Below, in pieces: positions 1 through 7,014 of a stretch of DNA of 13,758 nt (its first letter is position 1; each line of letters begins with the position of its first letter). The position numbers were made by a program, and so were the translations under genes. This DNA is from UBA2798 sp046289975 (GTDB taxonomy: Bacteria > Bacteroidota > Bacteroidia > Flavobacteriales_D > UBA2798), in assembly GCA_046289975.1 (NCBI GenBank), contig JBKBUQ010000075.1:1-13758 (forward strand), read 5' to 3'. The notes under the pieces were generated by a model, which saw only the letters and a list, made by a program, of their open reading frames with translations, did not search any database and was not told where the DNA came from.

Positions 1-112
1 GAACGACTACAGGATTTCCTGCAGCATCAAGTGGCCCCATATACTCTTTCTCGCAAGAGCTCAATGAGAGCGCTCCGATAAAAGTTGCCAGTATGATTAA
101 GTTCTTCTTCAT
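1..112 (-). CDS. N-terminus of a lipoprotein, truncated by the window edge
   Basis: Reading the minus strand from the ATG at 112 gives 37 open codons to the window edge, beginning MKKNLIILATFIGALSLSSC and continuing EKEYMGPLDAAGNPVVV. The short basic N-terminus, hydrophobic core and lipobox L17-S-S-C20 are those of a signal peptidase II substrate, so the mature protein should be lipidated at Cys20 and tethered to a membrane. The 17 mature residues visible do not identify a family. The gene lies 60 bp downstream of the kinase gene on the same strand and has its own good promoter match in the kinase 3' end, so it may be transcribed separately. Any link to the kinase is only positional. The lipoprotein call is firm for the visible part; the function is unknown. 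Confidence 0.8.
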   Translation of the reverse strand, partial: MKKNLIILATFIGALSLSSCEKEYMGPLDAAGNPVVV

Positions 113-152
113 AAAGTCAGTTACATTACATCTGCACTTACTGCTTCTACGA

Positions 153-185
153 CAAAATTAAATAAAAGTTCCTCAATTCTGCAAA
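153..185 (-). promoter_or_regulatory. Bacteroidota-type promoter for the lipoprotein gene
   Basis: On the minus strand, TTTG (185-182) is followed after 21 bases by TAATTTTG (160-153). This fits the Bacteroidota primary-sigma consensus TTTG / 19-21 / TAnnTTTG. Transcription should begin roughly 7 bases past the -7 box, giving an untranslated leader of about 30-35 bases before the ATG at 112. The -33 element lies inside the last codons of the kinase gene. Prediction from the sequence only. Confidence 0.5.
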
Positions 186-3100
186 CTTTCTTCAAAATTA
201 TCGGCCTGTAGCTGTCCTGCTCCCGGAATTATGAGCTCAACACAAGTACCCGCAACCATACCTTGCTCATTACTAGTCTCATAAGGGCCAACAATCCTCA
301 GGTTTTCATTCGTAAGCTTTTTTAGCACCGCCAATCGCCCGCTATTGATCTGAATTCCTCTTGAAACATGGTCGGAGCCGTTGTTTTGCTTGTTTTTCAG
401 ACTGGTAGTGATCCCAATTCCATCGTCGGTAATAGTGATTCGGATGGAGCGCTCCTCAAATGGCTCAATCCTGATCCAGATGGTTCCGTGCTGCTCTTTG
501 GGAAGGATTCCATGCCAGATTGCATTTTCAACGTATGGCTGCAAAAGCATTGGGGGAATCATTACTCCTTCTGTATCGATATCTTCATCGATGTACAACT
601 CATAGGAGAATTTATTCTTAAAACGCATGTTCTCCAATGAAAGATAAAGTTCCAATCGTTCCAGCTCTTCGTTAAGGGTAACAAGATTTCCTGTAGATGA
701 ACTATCGAGATTTTTGCGGATTAGTTTTGCAAAACTGGTGAGATAACGATTTGCCTCTAGTTTGTCTTGCTTGTTGATGTAATACTGAATGGAATTGAGC
801 GCATTAAAAATAAAATGCCTGTTCATGCTCGCATTCAACGTTTGTTGCTCAAGACTCAAAAGTTTGGATTTATAAATGAGTTGTTCTCGTTCTGTTTTCT
901 GTTTTATCACAGAAATTCTCCAACGATAAACACCGATAACAAGACCAATTGCAACCACCGCAACCAAAACGAAAAACCACCATGTTAACCAAAACGGAGG
1001 TGTAATTACAAACGAAAATTCTGCAGGTGCCGATGACCATACATCGCTTCCGTTACCTGCAATTACCCGAAATGTATATTGTCCGTAAGGAAGATTGGAA
1101 TAGGTAATAGAGCGCAAATCCGTTACAGGCGACCATTCTTCATCAAATCCGGCAAGCATAAACCGGTACTTGACCTTGAGTGGATTGGTGTGACTAATTC
1201 CTGTAAAATAGAAGGTGAAATGATTTTTGTTGTAGGGTACAACAAGATCTTTTCCGAGCCCTGTTTCCGGATCAATTCCATTTGCATACTTTTTCCAATC
1301 TACCTGATCAAAATACATGCGGACATCATCAATGTGGATATATGGTTCAAACAGATTGCCCGTGCTTTTTCGCTTGCCGGGATCGTAATTAACCAATCCA
1401 CCATCTGTTCCAAACCAAAAGGATCCCTTCGAGTCTTTATAGGCAGCATTCATATTGCTTTCCAATCCGCGCACACCTTCTAGTCGAGAGTAATTTCTGT
1501 ATTCTACCTTTCCAGTGCGCATGAATTCTTCTGCCATCAATTCGTAAATACCGTTGTTGGTGCCCACCCATAAACGATCTTCATCGCGAATCAAAAAATT
1601 AATATTGTTTGCGTTCACACTTTCGCCGAGATCCACCTTGCTGAATATTCCTCCGGAAAACAAATACAAACCAATCTTGCTGCCTACCCATAAACTATTT
1701 TTCCCTGCGCTTGTGATGCAATAAACGGTGTTATCAAGCGAAGGATCTTCGTGTTGAAACAGTTTGAATTCTCCACCCTTCATCCTGTACATTCCCAATG
1801 CGCTCCCCAACCAGAATGTACCACTCTCATCTCGGAAAATTCCCCGAATGTTTCCGCCTACCAAACCTTCATTGTCAGAAAAACTTCTGAATTCATTGTT
1901 ACTAAATCGTGTCAATCCGTCTCTGTTCCCAATCCACAAAACACCGGACCGATCGGCATACAATGAGGTTACTTTGTTGGACAACAACCCGTCTTCTTTA
2001 TAGTAAGAAGTAAATTTGTTTCCATCGAAAACTGATAATCCTCCCGATGTGCCAAACCAAATCTTACCGTCATTTGTCCTTGCCATGCTCCACACGGTAT
2101 TGTTTGCTAAGCCGTCCTCGTCTCTGAAAACTTTATACTGACCGTTTGCAATTCGAACTACCCCTTCTCCATAGGTTGCAAACCACATGTTCTTATCGCC
2201 ATCTTCAAGAATCGCCATTACCAAATCACTACTTAGTCCCTCTGAAGTCGTATAGGTAGTGAACGCCTCACCGGCAAGTTTCATGATGCCTTTTCCATCG
2301 GTACCAAACCAAATGTTTCCTTCTGTATCCTGACCAATAAATTTGATGTTGTTATTGATCAAACCCTGTTCAATGCTAAAACTTTTAAAAGTTCTGCCAT
2401 TGAATTTACTGACACCGCCCTTTGTTCCGAACCACACTTGCTGATCACGATCAACAAACACTGTTCGTACTCCGTTATTAATCAAGCCTTCTTCGTTGGT
2501 ATAATTGACAAATTCCAGATTATCCTCTTCGTGAAAAACGCCTTCATCATAGGTTCCCATCCATAATTTCCCATTGGGATCTTCAGTGAGGCAAGACACG
2601 TTGTAATCCGTGTAACCATTGATGGATAAAATAACAAAAGCATTTTTTTCAAAATCAAAACGAAACAAACCATTACGTGTTCCCACCCACAAATCGCCTG
2701 CCATGTCGGAGAAAACCACCCTTACATTTGGGTCGGCTAATTGTTGCGAAGCCCCATAAAACTCCAACCGCTCTCCTTTCCTTCGTGCAACCCCTCCGCC
2801 TTCAAGTGCGAACCAGATACTTCCCTCTTTATCTTCACAAATTGCAATAACATTGTAACCGGAAAACTCATCAGGAAATCGGAATGCCTTAAAATCGACT
2901 CCATCGAAAAGCGAATATCCACCAATGGCTCCAATCCACATTCTCCCGTCGGCCGATTGAAAAACAGAATAAAGCTGATTGTCGATCAAGCCATCTTTTC
3001 GGGTGTAGTTCTTAAAATTGATGCCGTCAAAACGGCTTAATCCACCAAAAGTAGCAAACCACAAATACCCTTTTTTATCCTGAACCATTGCAGAGACCTG

Positions 3101-3235
3101 CGATTGAGCCAGACCTTGTTCGGTGCTGTAGTTGATAAATGTGAATTGCTGCGCGCGTGCTCGCATTGATAGCAACAACAAAAGAAAAAAGCCTGAACGA
3201 AGCAGGCTTTTCAATATGTGTTGTTGTTGATTCAT
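173..3235 (-). CDS. LytS-type sensor histidine kinase with double seven-bladed periplasmic propeller
   Basis: This 1020-residue inner-membrane kinase probably senses an extracytoplasmic signal and phosphorylates a LytTR regulator. Residues 1 to about 29 form a signal peptide ending near RARAQ. By eye, 14 two-component-regulator propeller repeats follow (recurring pattern D..G..WFGT.GG...F.G, spaced about 40 residues) to about residue 640, enough for two seven-bladed propellers. A Y_Y_Y domain (about 675-748) and one membrane span (about 750-772) come next. The cytoplasmic His_kinase domain has H807 in HFIFNALNSI, and the ATPase domain has the N-box around N904 in PYVENAIWHG and a G-box DDGIGI. 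There is no fused receiver or HTH domain, unlike the hybrid HTCS regulators of the same fold. The start ATG overlaps the regulator stop as TGATG, implying translational coupling and a dedicated pair. The signal sensed cannot be read from the sequence. Confidence 0.93.
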   Translation of the reverse strand: MNQQQHILKSLLRSGFFLLLLLSMRARAQQFTFINYSTEQGLAQSQVSAMVQDKKGYLWFATFGGLSRFDGINFKNYTRKDGLIDNQLYSVFQSADGRMWIGAIGGYSLFDGVDFKAFRFPDEFSGYNVIAICEDKEGSIWFALEGGGVARRKGERLEFYGASQQLADPNVRVVFSDMAGDLWVGTRNGLFRFDFEKNAFVILSINGYTDYNVSCLTEDPNGKLWMGTYDEGVFHEEDNLEFVNYTNEEGLINNGVRTVFVDRDQQVWFGTKGGVSKFNGRTFKSFSIEQGLINNNIKFIGQDTEGNIWFGTDGKGIMKLAGEAFTTYTTSEGLSSDLVMAILEDGDKNMWFATYGEGVVRIANGQYKVFRDEDGLANNTVWSMARTNDGKIWFGTSGGLSVFDGNKFTSYYKEDGLLSNKVTSLYADRSGVLWIGNRDGLTRFSNNEFRSFSDNEGLVGGNIRGIFRDESGTFWLGSALGMYRMKGGEFKLFQHEDPSLDNTVYCITSAGKNSLWVGSKIGLYLFSGGIFSKVDLGESVNANNINFLIRDEDRLWVGTNNGIYELMAEEFMRTGKVEYRNYSRLEGVRGLESNMNAAYKDSKGSFWFGTDGGLVNYDPGKRKSTGNLFEPYIHIDDVRMYFDQVDWKKYANGIDPETGLGKDLVVPYNKNHFTFYFTGISHTNPLKVKYRFMLAGFDEEWSPVTDLRSITYSNLPYGQYTFRVIAGNGSDVWSSAPAEFSFVITPPFWLTWWFFVLVAVVAIGLVIGVYRWRISVIKQKTEREQLIYKSKLLSLEQQTLNASMNRHFIFNALNSIQYYINKQDKLEANRYLTSFAKLIRKNLDSSSTGNLVTLNEELERLELYLSLENMRFKNKFSYELYIDEDIDTEGVMIPPMLLQPYVENAIWHGILPKEQHGTIWIRIEPFEERSIRITITDDGIGITTSLKNKQNNGSDHVSRGIQINSGRLAVLKKLTNENLRIVGPYETSNEQGMVAGTCVELIIPGAGQLQADNFEESLQN
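3180..3211 (-). terminator. Intragenic terminator-like hairpin with T-tract at the start of the kinase gene
   Basis: On the minus strand the arm AAAAGCCTG (3211-3203), loop CTTCGTT (3202-3196) and arm CAGGCTTTT (3195-3187) form a perfect 9-bp stem. With the last T's of the stem, the run is TTTTTTCTTTT (3190-3180). This is the form of a rho-independent terminator in the orientation of the operon. It lies inside codons 9-19 of the kinase, 22 bases after the start codon. It would stop transcripts after the regulator gene unless ribosomes moving into the kinase keep it unfolded. The same bases encode part of the signal peptide, so coincidence is possible. The structure is certain; its function is inferred. 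Confidence 0.5.
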
Positions 3236-3981
3236 CAGATTGTATTGATGCGTTGAAGAAAATCGGTGAGTTTGCGACGTGCCACCGGAATTTGTTTTCC
3301 GTTGCTCAAAATAGCGATATTTCCTTCACTCCGGGTAAATCCTTTAAGGTGATTTGCAATATTAATAATATGCGACTTATGCACCCTGAAAAAACTACCC
3401 TTATTGAGTGATTCTTCGTACACCTTAATGTTTTTGCAAGAAAGGAATTTCCGGTTTTCGGTCATGTAGATCATCGTATAATTATCCGATGCCTCAAGGT
3501 GAACGATTTCTTCGTTCCGAACCATCATAAAGCCTTCACGAGTTGCCAATGAAATCCGGTCATTTTCCTTATCGTTATGCTTTTCTTCCTGAACAGACAC
3601 TCCGCCTTGTTGCTGAGCAATCTGGTACTTCAAAACTTTATTCACAGCATTGCGCAGATCATCGATGTTTATCGGCTTTTCGATATAATCTACAGCATCC
3701 GCTTTAAAAGCTTTTAATGCAAACTCAGAATGCGCTGTGGTAAACACAACTGAAAAATCGCGTACCGGCATTGAATCCAATAAAGAAAAACCATCTTCTT
3801 TTGGCATTTTTATATCCAGAAAAACAAGGTCCGGTTTCTTTTCACTGATCAGCTGGCGTGCCTGCTCGGCAGAATCTGCCATTCCAACAACTTCTACTTC
3901 CGGGCAAAAGTCGTCGATGATCATTTTCAGATTGTTCCTGCAATAGAACTCATCGTCAACAAGGATAGATCGGATTTTCAT
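3235..3981 (-). CDS. LytTR-family response regulator paired with the propeller kinase
   Basis: This 248-residue cytoplasmic transcription regulator has an N-terminal receiver domain (about 3-120) and a C-terminal LytTR DNA-binding domain (about 142-245). Receiver residues are present: acidic D9, D10 and E11, phospho-acceptor D56 in VFLDIKMP, T81/T82, and K102 in IEKP. The LytTR domain carries the typical FRVHKSHIIN and PVARRKL stretches. Length is normal for the LytR/AlgR type. The stop codon overlaps the kinase ATG by one base (TGATG), so the order regulator then kinase forms a coupled pair. A weak promoter-like TACATTTC lies at 4053-4046 with a TTG 22 bases upstream, poorer than the consensus. 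It is paralogous to the next regulator upstream. Target genes are not identifiable here. Confidence 0.93.
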   Translation of the reverse strand: MKIRSILVDDEFYCRNNLKMIIDDFCPEVEVVGMADSAEQARQLISEKKPDLVFLDIKMPKEDGFSLLDSMPVRDFSVVFTTAHSEFALKAFKADAVDYIEKPINIDDLRNAVNKVLKYQIAQQQGGVSVQEEKHNDKENDRISLATREGFMMVRNEEIVHLEASDNYTMIYMTENRKFLSCKNIKVYEESLNKGSFFRVHKSHIINIANHLKGFTRSEGNIAILSNGKQIPVARRKLTDFLQRINTI

Positions 3982-4175
3982 AGGATCGCGTTTTGATTCA
4001 GTCCGAATTTACGCGAGGAAAGCCTTTCGGTTTTCATGAACTACTGAAATGTAGCAGTCATTGATTGAATGGAAGCAATTTATTTTCAATAAGTTAAAAC
4101 AAAAACTTTAGCAAAACAATACATCGCTTGGTCTATGATCCTTGAAAAAGTGCCGCAGGAAATTTTTGGATTAAG

Positions 4176-4191
4176 GGATGTCCATACATCC
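4176..4191 (-). terminator. Short hairpin just downstream of the second LytTR regulator
   Basis: The sequence GGATGT-ATGG-ACATCC on the minus strand is a perfect 6-bp stem with a 4-base loop, starting 11 bases after the stop codon at 4202. No T-run follows, so it is a weak candidate for an intrinsic terminator and could equally be an mRNA 3' stabilising hairpin or chance. The rest of the gap 3982-4201 is AT-rich and shows no small ORF or other clear structure. Confidence 0.22.
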
Positions 4192-4201
4192 GCCAAAGCA
4201 A

Positions 4202-4981
4202 TCACATGCTTTTCATGCGCTGGGTAAAATCAGGAACCCGGTTACGCGCAACAGGAAGCTTTACCCCTCCTTTTAAGACTGCGTAATAGCCGTCTTCTGA
4301 AATGTATTCTACCAGCTCATTCATGTTTATAATATGACTTTTATGAATGCGGTAAAATTTTGCCGGATTCAACATCTCTTCATAAACACCTAAAGTGCGG
4401 GTATCGAGATAACGTGATCCGTCGGTAAAATGCAACATGCTGCAATTACCGTCTGCTTCCACATACCGTATGTCATCATCTTTTACAAGCTTGATTCCTT
4501 TGGCGTGGGAAATGGTGATCTTGCCGGAAGGTTTGTTGTGAATGATATCCTCTTTCAGTGTTTTTAAGGTGGAGGCGTATTGCGTATAATTTTCGGGATA
4601 CGCTTCAAAGGTCTTTGCCGCTTCAACCAATTTACCAACAGCCATGCGTAGATCTTCAATATCAACCGGCTTTAAAACGTAATGAATGGCATTGGCATTG
4701 AATGCGCGTACAGCATAATCCTTAAATGCGGTTACAAAAACAACGAAGAATTTTTCCTCACGCAATTCTTCCAGCAAGTCGAAGCCTTCGGATCCTGATG
4801 GCATACGGATATCCAGAAAGACGACGCGTGGTTTGAGTTCACGAATCATCTTTCTGGCAGTATCCACTGTGCCTGCTGTTCCAATTACATTTATTTCCGG
4901 ACAATACTCCTGGAGGAGCATCTGAAGATTTTCGCGTGCGAGATCTTCATCGTCGACAATAATTGCTGTAAGTGGATGCAT
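4202..4981 (-). CDS. Second LytTR-family response regulator (no adjacent kinase)
   Basis: From the ATG at 4981 this is a 259-residue receiver-LytTR regulator. The receiver has D10, D11 and E12, phospho-acceptor D57 in VVFLDIRMP, a T-A pair in FVTAF, and the conserved lysine in VLKPVD. The LytTR half shows FYRIHKSHIIN and LPVARNR. I chose the ATG at 4981 because the receiver fold begins directly after it (HPLTAIIVDDED). In-frame ATGs at 5014 and 5044 would add 11 or 21 residues with no receiver-like character. It resembles the neighbouring regulator throughout, including the C-terminal PVAR...DF.QR pattern, so the two look like paralogues. Its own kinase is not adjacent; phosphorylation by the neighbouring kinase is possible but unproven. 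Promoter matches upstream are poor. Confidence 0.9.
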   Translation of the reverse strand: MHPLTAIIVDDEDLARENLQMLLQEYCPEINVIGTAGTVDTARKMIRELKPRVVFLDIRMPSGSEGFDLLEELREEKFFVVFVTAFKDYAVRAFNANAIHYVLKPVDIEDLRMAVGKLVEAAKTFEAYPENYTQYASTLKTLKEDIIHNKPSGKITISHAKGIKLVKDDDIRYVEADGNCSMLHFTDGSRYLDTRTLGVYEEMLNPAKFYRIHKSHIINMNELVEYISEDGYYAVLKGGVKLPVARNRVPDFTQRMKSM

Positions 4982-5117
4982 AGCGCAACAAGAGAGAGGT
5001 TCGAATGTAACCATTTTTTTGTCAAATGCTACCGCATACCCCAAATTGGATTCCGTAAACTAGACAGCCTCAACCTATTAGTGCCAATCGGAGTAAAATT
5101 GTTTGTATCCAAAGCAT

Positions 5118-5243
5118 ATGAAAAAGATTGACCCTGAAAACAACAGTTCTGCCTATAACAACGACTGGTTGTTTACCGACAAAGGCTATCGCAACCCGGT
5201 TATTCTCATTCCGCCGCTCAGGCCGGTATGGCCTCTCTGCTGA
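5118..5243 (+). CDS. Possible 41-residue small protein
   Basis: In the gap 4982-5217 the plus strand has an ATG followed by 41 codons and TGA. The product begins MKKIDPENNSSAYNND and continues WLFTDKGYRNPVILIPP. Its composition is hydrophilic and protein-like, and its codons (GAC, AAC, ACC, GGC) resemble those of the GC-richer genes here. The last 26 bases overlap, antisense, the 3' end of the helical-repeat gene. No signal peptide, membrane span, recognisable domain, ribosome binding site or good promoter is visible. It could be a real small protein, a gene remnant or chance. Confidence 0.2.
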   Translation: MKKIDPENNSSAYNNDWLFTDKGYRNPVILIPPLRPVWPLC

Positions 5244-6792
5244 TCTCCTTTTCATCCTTTCGCCTACGCTCCATTGTAGCCTGGATTGAACATCCACGCT
5301 CCATAGATTCGGCCCAACAGGAAAAATCGAAAAAACGAAATGCACGTGCTTCGCCCGGATCGTTTTTCAGCCAAAGTAATTCACGAGAAAAGCGTTCCAA
5401 ATTGAAAATGCGGGGCTGGCCTTTGCCTTTGAATACCTTAGAGCGCACGTAAGTAAGAATATGTCTCTCCGTGTTGCCCAGGCTTCCCTCCTTCTCCATG
5501 CGCCGTTGTACCGACCGAAAAGCGTAATACACATGATCCCAGTTGCCAAGTTCCAGGTGTAGGATCAGGTAATACACTCTGCAAAATCCCACCAGGGAAC
5601 GATCTAGGTGTTCGAAGCGCTCTGAATAAACCTTGTTAAGCAATTGCAAAGCCTGTTTGTATTCACCGCAACAAAACAACATGGTGCTCATTCGTATCCA
5701 TAATTCCATTCGCGTTTGGGTAGTCATAGCAAGCGCGTTTTTTTCCATTTCTTTTAATAGATAATGGGTCAATTCGGCGCCCTTTTTCAATTCTCCCCAG
5801 GAATAAAACAATTCAAGTTCGAGAAGGTGAATTGCGTTTGCAATCTCAAACTGAAATTTTATTCCGGAAAACACAGGATGCATGGAAGGCAGTCGTTTGA
5901 GTAAATTGATATGGTGAATTACATCCTTTTTTTCTCCAAGTTTCATTGCAACACGCGCTTTGCCTTCCAAACAACGAATATGACGCATTGGAAAACGAAA
6001 GCTTTGATCGCGTCGCACACAAATTATTTCAATGGCCTGTGAGTAGGAAGAATAAGCACCACTCCAGTTCCCCATCGCTTCGGCACCGGTTGCCTGAATT
6101 ATTGCAAATAAATACCGACCTATTGTTGTGGAAGGTTTTCGCGATTCTTCCTGCTCCAATAATGCCAGAATATTTCGTATTCCTGCATTGCGACTGCTCT
6201 CGCTCAGGTTTTTCCGCATGATCGCCAATTGCATTTTTACAAGCCAACGTTCCATCCGGTGTTGCTCATGCAAATCATCCATTATCTTTTCCCTCAGGCG
6301 GAAAAGGGTCTCCATACGCTGTTCAAGATCTGTTGGACCGAGATGGTCCTCGAAATGAAAATCGAAATTACGATCGCAAAGTTCAAGTGCAGGTAAAACA
6401 AGTTCATTGGAAAAAACAAATTCCTCCGCCCTGCGCATCGATTTTTGCATTTGGTTTCGCAATCCGCGTGCGTTGAGTAAATCACATTCCGATAATAATT
6501 CAGAAGTGCGGTTCACAAATCCAAGATCGCGTTGCGAAAAACGCATGGTTCGCAGTAAAATAAAATACAATTGATTTTTCGCAGTCGAAAAATAATCGAG
6601 TAAAGGATCACCCGCAAGTCGTTTCCTAACCTTTTCGTCGGTAGGATCATCAATACTACAAATCAAACTAAATAAACGTTTGTAATTGTTTTCACCTCCT
6701 TTAGCATGGATGTCGGCATACTTGGAAAAGTAACCTCTTTCCTCCCGCGACATCGACTGGATTAATTGAAACAAATCTTCATTTGGACGCAT
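5218..6792 (-). CDS. Conserved Bacteroidota hypothetical protein, all-helical TPR-like
   Basis: From the ATG at 6792 this is a 524-residue protein with no signal peptide and no membrane span, so cytoplasmic. It starts MRPNEDLFQLIQSMSREE, followed by RGYFSKYADIHAKGGENNY and KRLFSLI. That opening resembles, from memory, a family of Bacteroidota proteins of about 500 residues annotated as hypothetical; no database search was possible. The rest is rich in Leu, Arg and Glu, with helix-pair spacing compatible with degenerate TPR-like repeats (for example around WGELKKGAELTHYLLKEME and YKQALQLLNKVYSERFEHL). The C-terminus is basic (MERRRKDEKE). An in-frame ATG at 6825 would add 11 residues, but the family-like start is at 6792. 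No catalytic motif is visible. A scaffold or protein-protein interaction role is a guess from the fold only. Confidence 0.85.
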   Translation of the reverse strand: MRPNEDLFQLIQSMSREERGYFSKYADIHAKGGENNYKRLFSLICSIDDPTDEKVRKRLAGDPLLDYFSTAKNQLYFILLRTMRFSQRDLGFVNRTSELLSECDLLNARGLRNQMQKSMRRAEEFVFSNELVLPALELCDRNFDFHFEDHLGPTDLEQRMETLFRLREKIMDDLHEQHRMERWLVKMQLAIMRKNLSESSRNAGIRNILALLEQEESRKPSTTIGRYLFAIIQATGAEAMGNWSGAYSSYSQAIEIICVRRDQSFRFPMRHIRCLEGKARVAMKLGEKKDVIHHINLLKRLPSMHPVFSGIKFQFEIANAIHLLELELFYSWGELKKGAELTHYLLKEMEKNALAMTTQTRMELWIRMSTMLFCCGEYKQALQLLNKVYSERFEHLDRSLVGFCRVYYLILHLELGNWDHVYYAFRSVQRRMEKEGSLGNTERHILTYVRSKVFKGKGQPRIFNLERFSRELLWLKNDPGEARAFRFFDFSCWAESMERGCSIQATMERRRKDEKEISREAIPA

Positions 6793-6877
6793 ATCGAATC
6801 TTTTACTGGTTGGGTGGCAAACCAATAAAAAGAGATTGATAAAAAATGTCGAATTGTAAGAATGAAAGAATTTTGTG

Positions 6878-6944
6878 CAAAAAGTAAATGGTGATTTACG
6901 CGGAGCTTCCTTAGAAAATTTACCTCAGGTAACAAAAAGTAAAT
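6878..6944. repeat. 12-bp direct repeats and palindromes upstream of the helical-repeat gene
   Basis: CAAAAAGTAAAT occurs at 6878-6889 and again at 6933-6944, 55 bp apart. Between and around the copies are a perfect inverted repeat GTAAAT-GGTG-ATTTAC (6884-6899) and a near-continuous palindrome TTACCT-C-AGGTAA (6920-6932). All lie in the 222-bp gap between dxs and the minus-strand gene that starts at 6792, so they are candidate regulator sites for that gene. Read on the minus strand each direct repeat contains TACTTTTTG, one base off the spacing of the TAnnTTTG -7 box. No T-tract hairpin typical of a dxs terminator is present. Confidence 0.35.
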
Positions 6945-7014
6945 AAATAATTAGCGATTTTACTAATTGCATTAGCACTAAAAATTTCAGAAAAGAAATC
7001 AATTGGCGATTCTA

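Noticed and set aside
4982..5044. N-terminal extension of the second LytTR regulator to the ATG at 5044
   Set aside because: The extra 21 residues have no receiver character, and the receiver fold begins right after the ATG at 4981.
5157..5173. AACAAC-GACTG-GTTGTT hairpin downstream of the helical-repeat gene
   Set aside because: Six bp mostly A-T and no T-run; too weak to call a terminator.
5220..5234. AGGCC-GGTAT-GGCCT inverted repeat at the stop codon of the helical-repeat gene
   Set aside because: Only 5-bp arms, within coding sequence, no T-tract after it in either direction.
5070..5345. Minus-strand hydrophobic ORF overlapping the end of the helical-repeat gene
   Set aside because: Its hydrophobic stretch is the complement of hydrophilic codons, and it overlaps the clearer gene in another frame.
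6963..6975. CTAAT-TGC-ATTAG palindrome after dxs
   Set aside because: Short AT-rich arms expected by chance; no T-tract.
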